Assembly (NCBI GenBank): GCA_016708265.1
Contig: JADJGA010000012.1
Location: 1,027,001-1,091,000 of the forward strand
DNA length: 64,000 bases
Direction of reading: 5' to 3'
DNA from: Saprospiraceae bacterium
GTDB lineage: Bacteria; Bacteroidota; Bacteroidia; Chitinophagales; Saprospiraceae
Of this stretch, positions 56,525-64,000 are shown in pieces. A program made the position numbers and the translations under genes. How positions within the stretch are numbered: the first letter of the stretch is position 1; each line of letters begins with the position of its first letter. Under the pieces are notes generated by a model, which saw nothing but the letters and a program-made list of their open reading frames with translations, ran no database searches and was not told the origin of the DNA.

Positions 56525-59500
56525 TTATTCAAAAGTATATCTTAATCCTATTTGTGCCTGCCAAACATTATCAACGTTTTCAGATTTGACAAATGAATCA
56601 GTCAACAAAACTGTTTGTCCTTTAATAACCTGTGTTGCGAGCTTATATGTTGGTAAGCCATTAGCATCTACACTTGATAAAGTCAGAGGAGAAGATGTTG
56701 TTGTCTGATTTCCAACACCCCATTCGCTGTTTAATAAATTTCCTATGTTGAAAACATCAAATCTGACTTCAAATTTATTCTTTTTATTACCAACTTTCAC
56801 AAATATTTCCTTTGCCAGCGTAAAATCAAATCTTGTGTACCATGGAAATACTGCACCATTTCTTTCAGCATACTTTCCCCTTATAGAATTTAAGTATTCA
56901 TTTTTGGTAATAAAGGATTCAAAAGCAGCTTGTTGTTCTGCCGGAGAGAATTTTTTAGATCCGGCTGTGACTTCAGCAAAAGTAAAATCAGTAGCTTTTA
57001 GCGGTACAAAAATAAGATCGTTTGTCTGACCATCACCATTGAAGTCATTTCCAAAAACATAGGAAACAGGTCCTCCGGAGTTGGAAACCATACCAAGTGA
57101 AAATGTGGTACCACCACCTATCTTATTACCATAATTTATTTTATAATTCAGGAAACCAACAACTCTATGCTGTAAATACTCATCGCTGTTAGATTCAACA
57201 AGATAATTCTGTCCCACAACTGTGGCCATATTTGCCTGTACTGTACTGCCTACTGACTGAATATCTCTGGCTGTTCCATAAGTATATCCGATAAAACCAC
57301 CAAATCCTTTTTCTGATCTTTTTTCAAGTTTTGTAACAAAAGAATAAGAATATCCAATATCAGTATTTCTTAAGACAAAAACATTAGTTGTGGCTGCATT
57401 GATATATCTTGAAGATGGGAATCTGTCTCTTGTATCAACACCAGTAAATTTTCTGTCTGCTGCTTTAAGATTAGCATCAATATATCTTAAAGCCTGTAAG
57501 TTTTTATTGTAAATCCCTTCAACAGTTATACTAAGTCCGTAATTAAAACTTTTATCAACACCTAAACTTGATTTCCATAATGTAGGATATTTTAAATTTT
57601 CAGATGAAGCATTTATTACATATGGAGGCAATTTTGAGATATCTGTAGTTTTTGGAGGACGAACAGCTTCAGGTAAGTCTGCAGGATTTAAACGGAATGG
57701 ATAAGCTGTGGTATTATCAAATCTTAGTACAGCTGTATTTACACCATTATTTCCTAGCTGATTTGAAACTAAAACCTGAGGTATTCTGGAAACAAAAATA
57801 CCAGTTCCTCCCCTAATCTGTAATGTCTTATTACCTAATACATCATAATTAAAGCCAAACCTTGGTGACAAATTAATGCTGGCTTTAGGAAATTCTCCTG
57901 TACTAACTGTAAGGTCCTTACCATCTTCATCTTTATATACTAAAGCTTTAACAATAGTATTGTCAAAATCTTTTGCAGTTGAATTATCATATAACATATA
58001 ATCAGCTCTTAGACCTGCAGTTATTTTCAATTTGTCACTTACCTGAAACTCATCCTGAAGATATGCTGCGAAAGTTGAAGTTTTTAATACCTGTAATGGC
58101 TCAACTCCGTCTGGAAGTAATGAATATCTCAAGTTATACCTGGCAAGTGATACAGGAGAAACTGGATTGGTTGGATCATTTTTAAATTGCAACGCAGCTG
58201 TTTTAAAATCTGCAATAGAATTATAAGTATAAACTCCATTTGATGCAGGGAAGAACACATTGTTTGATATGAAGTATTCATATGAAGCTCCCAAAGTCAA
58301 CTGGTGTTTACCTAAATAATAACTAAAGTTATCTGTCACATTTAATGTAGAGTAATTCAGTTTATTATTAGGTGTGAAAGGGTCAAAACCAATTGATGTA
58401 TAAGTCTTACCATCTTTTAAAATATCAATGGTTGGGAATATGTCCGTTCTGTACGTTCTGTCTTCTATTTGCTTATTGAAACCAACAATAACATTATTTG
58501 ACATTTTTGAATTCAGGAGTGAGTTTAATTCAAGAGCCACTGACCTTGTATTATCCTGGATGAAATAACCTGAATTTTCAGGTGATATTGCATCTGCCCT
58601 GTTTGTTCTGTTTCCATAACCTGCAGTATTACTACTATTACTGTCACTTATCCTCTGGCTTGATTCTGAATTATGATGAGAATAACGGAGAGATAATTTA
58701 TTCTTCTGATTAATGTTGTAATCCAATCTGATAAGTCCCTTTGTACTCGTAATTTCCTGATTGTATCCGTCAAAAGCTCCTATATCATAATTGAAATTTG
58801 TTTTCATAAAATTAGCAAGGTCCTGCATGTCAGCTTCAGTCACTCTCGATACATTTCCCGTTGTCTGTCCTCTGTTGATTGACCAGTCCAATGCAGGTTT
58901 AGAGCTTGTAAATTTTTCTCCACTGATGAAATAGAATAATTTGTTCTTAATAATGGCTCCGCCAACTGTAAGTCCCAAAGTTTTTTCATCAATAGTAAAA
59001 GGTGCCAGTGTGTTTTTATTCACAGTGGTACCAGTTAGAGCATTGTTTTTGGTAAAGTAATATGCAGATCCTTTAACATCGTTTGTACCTGATTTTGTCA
59101 CGGCATTTATACCTGCTCCTGCAAAACCTGATTGTTTAACGTCATAAGGAGTGATGTTATACTGAACTTCTTCAAGGGCATCAAATGATATAGCAGTTGT
59201 TCCTGTTCGTCCTCCGGCATTTGCTGAAGAACCAAGTCCGAATCCATTGTTGAAAACGGATCCGTCAATTGTAAAACTGCTGAATCTTGAATCCTGGCCT
59301 GAAAATGAACCTCTTCCGTTGCTGTAAACGTTGTATCGGGATACATCATTGATGGTTCTGTTAAGAGAAGGTATGGAAGACAAAGCATCCCTGTTGAAAG
59401 TAGAAGCTGCTCCGTTTCTGTCAGAGCTGAACAGGTCATTCTTATTAGCTGTAACTATTACTTCACCCAGTTCTGTGGTTGTAATCATCATTTTGGTATT

Positions 59501-59809
59501 TATGTCAGCTGTTACTCCGAGGTTCAAAAATACATTTTTATGAGTATATTCCTGAAATCCTATATAAGTAACCAATACTTCATAAGGACCCCCAACCCTC
59601 ATACCGATGAGGTTAAATCGACCAGAATTTGAGGTTATTGTCCCATACTGTGTTCCGGAAGGCGTGTGTGTTGCAATTACAGTGGCACCTATCAGTGCTT
59701 CACCTTTGTCGTCGGTGACTTTTCCTGTCATACTACTGGTTGTTACCTGAGCATTGGCAAAAAAGCCGACAAGCAGTAAAATAATCAATTGTAAGATTTT
59801 CGTCTTCAT
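56525..59809 (-). CDS. Oar-like TonB-dependent receptor
   Basis: About 1094 residues from ATG 59809 (MKTKILQ; the upstream ATG at 59851 would add 14 residues before the signal peptide). It has a signal peptide ending in FFANAQ, a carboxypeptidase-regulatory-like domain ('MTGKVTDDKGEALIGATVIATHTPSG'), a plug with 'YDVKQSGFAGAGINAVTKSGTNDVKGSAYYF' and a long barrel ending in 'QIGLRYTFE'. This layout is that of Oar-type proteins; in Myxococcus, Oar takes part in export of a protease. The frame is intact and the gene is monocistronic with a strong terminator. Confidence 0.9.
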   Translation of the reverse strand: MKTKILQLIILLLVGFFANAQVTTSSMTGKVTDDKGEALIGATVIATHTPSGTQYGTITSNSGRFNLIGMRVGGPYEVLVTYIGFQEYTHKNVFLNLGVTADINTKMMITTTELGEVIVTANKNDLFSSDRNGAASTFNRDALSSIPSLNRTINDVSRYNVYSNGRGSFSGQDSRFSSFTIDGSVFNNGFGLGSSANAGGRTGTTAISFDALEEVQYNITPYDVKQSGFAGAGINAVTKSGTNDVKGSAYYFTKNNALTGTTVNKNTLAPFTIDEKTLGLTVGGAIIKNKLFYFISGEKFTSSKPALDWSINRGQTTGNVSRVTEADMQDLANFMKTNFNYDIGAFDGYNQEITSTKGLIRLDYNINQKNKLSLRYSHHNSESSQRISDSNSSNTAGYGNRTNRADAISPENSGYFIQDNTRSVALELNSLLNSKMSNNVIVGFNKQIEDRTYRTDIFPTIDILKDGKTYTSIGFDPFTPNNKLNYSTLNVTDNFSYYLGKHQLTLGASYEYFISNNVFFPASNGVYTYNSIADFKTAALQFKNDPTNPVSPVSLARYNLRYSLLPDGVEPLQVLKTSTFAAYLQDEFQVSDKLKITAGLRADYMLYDNSTAKDFDNTIVKALVYKDEDGKDLTVSTGEFPKASINLSPRFGFNYDVLGNKTLQIRGGTGIFVSRIPQVLVSNQLGNNGVNTAVLRFDNTTAYPFRLNPADLPEAVRPPKTTDISKLPPYVINASSENLKYPTLWKSSLGVDKSFNYGLSITVEGIYNKNLQALRYIDANLKAADRKFTGVDTRDRFPSSRYINAATTNVFVLRNTDIGYSYSFVTKLEKRSEKGFGGFIGYTYGTARDIQSVGSTVQANMATVVGQNYLVESNSDEYLQHRVVGFLNYKINYGNKIGGGTTFSLGMVSNSGGPVSYVFGNDFNGDGQTNDLIFVPLKATDFTFAEVTAGSKKFSPAEQQAAFESFITKNEYLNSIRGKYAERNGAVFPWYTRFDFTLAKEIFVKVGNKKNKFEVRFDVFNIGNLLNSEWGVGNQTTTSSPLTLSSVDANGLPTYKLATQVIKGQTVLLTDSFVKSENVDNVWQAQIGLRYTFE

Positions 59810-60070
59810 AAGATTTGAGTTTTGTTTTTTTGTAAGAATCAACGATGACATTTAACACACAAAAATGAATGAACTGTTAAAAATGTCACTTTCAATTCCT
59901 ACGGGTTAGTAAATGATTGGTTTAATAAAAAAAACTTTGCAAATATAAACATCATATATTAAATTAATATTAAATTAATAAAAATTTTATATTTATTTAT
60001 TATATTTTGAAACTGATATAAATTCAAATATTACTTATTGGTTAAAATTCTATATGTTACAAGCATTTAA

Positions 60071-60149
60071 GTTGTCAGTCACGTTCTTCAATCTTTACTG
60101 TTGACTGACTATTTTTGCCAACAGACTGCATACTGCTTACTAATGGAAG
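60071..60149. repeat. 7-bp-period array of the ACTG class
   Basis: Eight in-phase heptads (60094-60149), such as TTTACTG, TTGACTG, CAGACTG, CATACTG, CTTACTA, preceded by three more with a 2-base shift. It ends 7 bp before the stop of the lamin-tail gene. It matches the TTGACTG part of the 27348 array. The rest of the 59810-60156 spacer holds no gene. Confidence 0.6.
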
Positions 60150-60156
60150 CATACAA

Positions 60157-62160
60157 TCATTCCTTTATAATTCTTTTATAAATTACACCAAGTGATGTAT
60201 TGATTTTCAGAATATAAATACCGGTATTAATCATCGTAATGTCTATTAATTCGCTTTTGCTGTATTTGCTAAGCAATTGACCATGAATTGTCATTAATTC
60301 ATATGAGATGACAGAATTCTCAGAATCTACAATGTATATATGATCTGACGTTGGATTTGGAAATATATGAATTGCATTTTCATTATATTGTAAAGCTGAA
60401 GTTTTTTCAATATCCTGCGAATATCTTGGAAATATCTGGTATCCTTCGAGGTATGGACTTGATGAATCAAATTGCCCTCCGATTCCTGTAAGATTGAAAT
60501 TGTAACCGGGAGCCTGCTTAGTTGAAAGATCGCAATCATTATCGATTCTCATCACAAATTCCCGGATACCGTCTGTTACAGTTATATTCACACTTTCACC
60601 TGTACCTTTCCATTGAGTCGGATCTTTAAGTGTTAAATTCATTATTCTTACCAGTTGGGATTCTGTGGTTTCATTTAATGTATTGACAACATCAGGTTCT
60701 ATTAACTGATTAATTCCTCCAAGAAGAATCACGGTATCAAGAGCCATTTGTAATAATCCGTTGAACTGATCAATTTTACCCCTTACTGCAATCAGATCAC
60801 CTTCTTTCACGGCATATCCATAATTTTTAGCACTGCTGAATATTCCAATTCCATTGTTTTCAAAGTCTATCATTGTGAACTGTAAGCTATTTGGCCTGAG
60901 ATTTATTCCATAAACAATTCCTCTTAATTCACAAAAAATGCCTTTTGAAATTGCAGTTCCCTTATCGTCAGATTGAGTCATTTCTCCAATTGATTTAAGA
61001 GGATAAGCGCTGGTATTATATGGAGATATATCTTCAACATATCTTGGAAATAACTGATAACCATCCAGGAATGGGCTTGTTTTATCGTATTGACCTAGTA
61101 ATCCTGTCACACTGAAAGTACCTGACGGGGCTTGTTTACCATATATGTTTACATCTTTATCGATTCTGATTGTAAAGGTATCCAGTAGATTTGTCACATC
61201 AACATTAAATCCTGAGCCGCTATTTAGCCACTGACTATAATTCAAAATTTTTACATTCTCTAAACTGACCAGATTTCCTTCATCCTCTTCATTAAATTTA
61301 GTTATGAGTTTTGGATTTATTTTTACACTATCAATTTGTATCAAAACAATTGAATCAAGGTATATTTGTCCTAATCCATTGAAATCTTCGAATTTGCCCC
61401 ATAATTCAACTTTATCGCCTTCGTGAAAATTATATGAAAAGTTCCTGCTACTAAATATCCAGACTCCTTCATTATTGTAGTCAACAATAGAAAATTGTAA
61501 TCCTGCCTGGTTAAAATTTGAACCACAAACGGTACCATCGACAAAAGCATTTTTATTTTTATTTATCAAATTACCTGCACCATCAGTTTGTTTTAGTAAC
61601 TGGATATCAAATGAGCAATAATTGTTTTTTCCGGGATTAGCGTGTATCTCAGTACCATGATATTTAAATCCGGCATAAACAGGTGATGCCTGCCAGTTTA
61701 ATCCTTTATTGTTGTCTTTTGCAGGATCGCATAGTGATAGTGAATAACCTTTACCATCTGCAAGTGAAGGCCATTCTCCGTCTTCAAGATAATTTACAAT
61801 ATCCAGGGTTTCCCCTGTATTTTTAATAAGTGATAAAGAATCAAAATTGTTGTTTAGGCCTCCTGCACTCCACTGATATGTATCAAACCCGAAATACTTC
61901 TTAAATGCAGCCGAATTATTGCAAATAGTAATAAAACTTCCTGGTTTCAGTTTTTTGTCAGGAAATGTAAAGAACATTGTTCTTCCTTTAATTTTGAAAT
62001 CCTTTAAGGATACTGAATCATTACTGTTATTTAAAATTTCAATGAATTCCAAACTATCAGCCTGCCCACCGTCATTATACAAAATTTCTGTAATAACAAT
62101 CTGGGAATTGATCAGCAAAGCAGAAAAAACAAGTATAGCAACAAGAATTGATCTAATCAT
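60157..62160 (-). CDS. Lamin-tail domain protein with T9SS sorting signal
   Basis: A 667-residue exported protein: signal peptide (to LINSQ) and a lamin-tail domain at about 20-130 ('ITEILYNDGGQADSLEFIEILNN'). Two similar OB-fold-like regions follow at about 195-380 and 395-585; both contain 'LQF.I.D…G…IFSS' and 'GYQ.FPRY..DI'. A type A T9SS C-terminal domain at about 590-667 begins 'IHIFPNPTSDHIYI' and ends 'GVIYKRIIKE'. It is secreted by the type IX system and attached to the surface or released. No nuclease domain is seen, though such modules often accompany extracellular nucleases. Confidence 0.85.
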   Translation of the reverse strand: MIRSILVAILVFSALLINSQIVITEILYNDGGQADSLEFIEILNNSNDSVSLKDFKIKGRTMFFTFPDKKLKPGSFITICNNSAAFKKYFGFDTYQWSAGGLNNNFDSLSLIKNTGETLDIVNYLEDGEWPSLADGKGYSLSLCDPAKDNNKGLNWQASPVYAGFKYHGTEIHANPGKNNYCSFDIQLLKQTDGAGNLINKNKNAFVDGTVCGSNFNQAGLQFSIVDYNNEGVWIFSSRNFSYNFHEGDKVELWGKFEDFNGLGQIYLDSIVLIQIDSVKINPKLITKFNEEDEGNLVSLENVKILNYSQWLNSGSGFNVDVTNLLDTFTIRIDKDVNIYGKQAPSGTFSVTGLLGQYDKTSPFLDGYQLFPRYVEDISPYNTSAYPLKSIGEMTQSDDKGTAISKGIFCELRGIVYGINLRPNSLQFTMIDFENNGIGIFSSAKNYGYAVKEGDLIAVRGKIDQFNGLLQMALDTVILLGGINQLIEPDVVNTLNETTESQLVRIMNLTLKDPTQWKGTGESVNITVTDGIREFVMRIDNDCDLSTKQAPGYNFNLTGIGGQFDSSSPYLEGYQIFPRYSQDIEKTSALQYNENAIHIFPNPTSDHIYIVDSENSVISYELMTIHGQLLSKYSKSELIDITMINTGIYILKINTSLGVIYKRIIKE

Positions 62161-62367
62161 AATAATGAGTTATAAAAGGTGAAAAATCAACTGTAAAGAT
62201 ATTAATTAATTACATATCAGAAAAAATTAATTGTCACAAATCAGATAATTTTAACATTTTGATATTTTTTTCGTTTTAACCTTTACACTATACCTGACTT
62301 CATAAAAGGGGGGTTGGTATTTATTTTTTGTGGTAAATAAATTTTTAAAATATTTCTTAAATAAAAT

Positions 62368-62375
62368 TATCTTTG
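62368..62375 (+). promoter_or_regulatory. Possible -7 box of the last TonB receptor gene
   Basis: TATCTTTG, a full match to TAnnTTTG, about 60 bp before the start codon. The nearest TTTG upstream is 27 nt away, outside the usual spacing, so support is partial. Confidence 0.4.
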
Positions 62376-62436
62376 CTTTTTTTAATTTCAATTTCGTAAA
62401 TATTTACATTAAAAGCATCGATTACAAATGTTCAAC

Positions 62437-64000
62437 ATGAAAAAAATTGTTTTATTTATATTCTTTGTTACTATATCACTTTATGCAAAAAGCCAGAATA
62501 CATTGACCGGTACTGTGATTGATAATTCCGGAGCTGCAATTATGGGTGCTTCTGTTTCCATTGATGGTACTTATAATGGCACATTAACCGATAGTAAAGG
62601 GAAATTTCAATTGAAAAATGTAAAAGATGGTAAAACCAGATTATTGATATCATATTTTGAGTTCGGGAATTCTATCGTAGAAGTAAACGTTAAAGGGGAT
62701 ACTGAAGCTGGAAAGATCAGAATTGAAAAGAGAACAACTGATCAGGATCATACTGAAAGTTTTGCGGACCTTGTTACCAATACAAAAGCTACTATCCATT
62801 TTGATACAATATATGATGAAAAATCAGAGAAACTATATTTTGCAGATGATGTTAATTCTTTGAATAGTCTTTCATCAGTTTTTATTTCCACGCAGGGTGG
62901 AGGAGAGGGTGATCACCGGATCTCCATTCGTGGTTTTGATCAGGACAATACAGGTTTTTTTGTAAATGGAATTCCGGTTAATGATCCATTTAATGGTATA
63001 ATATCCTGGTCTGACTGGGGATCTTTGACTGATGTTGCCAGGACTATTCAACTTCAGAAAGGCATTGGAGCCGGGTTGCAGAATGGGAGAAATATTGCCG
63101 GTTCATTTAATCTCCTCACAGGGAATGGTTCGGAATCACAAAGTGGATCACTTAAACTTGCTTATGGCAGCGGAAATACATTTAAGGCATCAGCACTGGT
63201 AAATTCAGGAATGATAAATAAAAGATTTTCACTTAGTATGGGCATCATTAAAAAAGCCGGAGAAGGAATAATTGATAAAACCTGGCATGATCAGTGGAAT
63301 TTTTACCTTGGTTCAAGATTAAGAATTAATAGCGCTCACACTCTTGATCTTTATGCCTTTGCATCTCCTCAAAACCATGCTCAGAATCTGCGACAGCAAA
63401 ATATAGGTTCATATAGTAAAAAGCTGGCTGAAAAAATCGATGATTACAATCAGGAAGCTTTTTCTAAAATCAGGGAAACATCATCTGGAAATTTATTCAA
63501 TCCTGACTGGAATACTATTACTTCTTCTTATGCAGGTAAGCAATTCAGAAATGGAAATGAAACTGATAGAAATTACGCTGATTTTCAGAATGTTAATGAA
63601 GATTACAATTTTAAACCTATGGCAAGTCTGCTGTGGTCAGCACAATGGAGTAACAGATTGTCACAATTGACTTCTCTTTATTATATAGGTGGCAAAGGTG
63701 GAAGGACCGGATATGCCGGTGAATTGATCTGGGATTACTCTCAGAATCCTTCAGGAATCATCGATTTTAACAATACCATTTCTTCCAATGCTGTTGAAAG
63801 TCAAGGTGTACTAATAAATAATGTCGATAATAGAATGACTTTAGGGGGTATTTCCAAGTTTATTTATTCATGGAGCAGAAATCTGAATACAACGATTGGA
63901 TTAGATATAAAGAAATCTCAGTCAGCACAATTCGGTGAATTAAGGGATTTACTGGGAGGAAAATATTTTACTGACAACTCAAGTGAACTGAGAAATATTG
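62437..64000 (+). CDS. TonB-dependent receptor, cut by the window end
   Basis: The frame is open from ATG 62437 (MKKIVLFIFF) to the window edge, about 521 codons; ATG 62428 is an alternative start. A signal peptide (to AKSQ) is followed by a carboxypeptidase-regulatory-like domain ('LTGTVIDNSGAAIMGASVSI') and, at about 120-260, a plug domain with 'ISIRGFDQDNTGFFVNGIPVNDPFNG', then barrel strands. The frame has no breaks. The ligand is unknown. The plug continues into the barrel without an extra domain, so it differs from the Oar-like receptor. Confidence 0.88.
   Translation, partial: MKKIVLFIFFVTISLYAKSQNTLTGTVIDNSGAAIMGASVSIDGTYNGTLTDSKGKFQLKNVKDGKTRLLISYFEFGNSIVEVNVKGDTEAGKIRIEKRTTDQDHTESFADLVTNTKATIHFDTIYDEKSEKLYFADDVNSLNSLSSVFISTQGGGEGDHRISIRGFDQDNTGFFVNGIPVNDPFNGIISWSDWGSLTDVARTIQLQKGIGAGLQNGRNIAGSFNLLTGNGSESQSGSLKLAYGSGNTFKASALVNSGMINKRFSLSMGIIKKAGEGIIDKTWHDQWNFYLGSRLRINSAHTLDLYAFASPQNHAQNLRQQNIGSYSKKLAEKIDDYNQEAFSKIRETSSGNLFNPDWNTITSSYAGKQFRNGNETDRNYADFQNVNEDYNFKPMASLLWSAQWSNRLSQLTSLYYIGGKGGRTGYAGELIWDYSQNPSGIIDFNNTISSNAVESQGVLINNVDNRMTLGGISKFIYSWSRNLNTTIGLDIKKSQSAQFGELRDLLGGKYFTDNSSELRNI

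Overview
This 64 kb window is AT-rich and comes from a member of the Bacteroidota. The evidence is a type IX secretion (T9SS) sorting domain, three TonB-dependent receptors with carboxypeptidase-regulatory-like N-terminal domains, two ECF sigma factors with membrane partners, a GWxTD protein, DUF4340 and DUF4252 proteins, and promoter boxes of the TAnnTTTG type. Shine-Dalgarno sites are mostly absent, as usual in this phylum. I cannot place it below phylum. No rRNA, tRNA, CRISPR array, prophage or classical insertion sequence was seen.

Layout. 1-11.5 kb: 5'-truncated dynamin-like GTPase with a DUF4340 protein, an ECF sigma/anti-sigma/DUF4252 operon, recG, a lipoprotein, a second ECF sigma factor with a membrane-anchored beta-barrel partner, an amphipathic stress-type protein and a coiled-coil protein. 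11.5-18.5 kb: pnp, rpsO, a lipoprotein, small membrane proteins, mazG, ribE and a B3/4-domain protein. 18.7-33.3 kb: metabolic and transport genes (pruA, two MFS transporters, an NADPH-F420-type reductase, a TMEM175 channel, a cupin-SDR pair, dapF, an aldo/keto reductase, YceI). 33.4-50.9 kb: a UvrA2-like ATPase operon, a tandem triplet of paralogous lipoproteins, a two-CXXC glutaredoxin-like protein, an AI-2E transporter, a TonB receptor, GWxTD and lipocalin-like proteins, a BON-LysM protein and an LptF/G permease. 51-64 kb: ornithine carbamoyltransferase with carbamate kinase, ftsK, a four-helix-bundle (S23-type) gene, an Oar-like TonB receptor, a lamin-tail/T9SS protein and the start of another TonB receptor.

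Two window-wide patterns stand out. First, between about 18.7 and 55.8 kb some twenty genes are broken by single-base indels, nearly all in homopolymers and mostly contractions, while the protein sequence stays conserved across each break. I therefore annotate each as one gene and suspect consensus errors rather than pseudogenes; genes before 18.5 kb and after 55.9 kb are intact. Second, degenerate arrays with a 7-bp period (heptads such as GATTTAC, GAAGTAC, CATTTTT, TTGACTG) occur in at least ten intergenic places, usually starting within a few bases of, or inside, a stop codon. One pair of arrays lies in inverted orientation around the four-helix-bundle gene just after ftsK, giving a compact unit of about 486 bp (55846-56331) that looks like a mobile cassette. 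This is my best candidate for an undescribed system.
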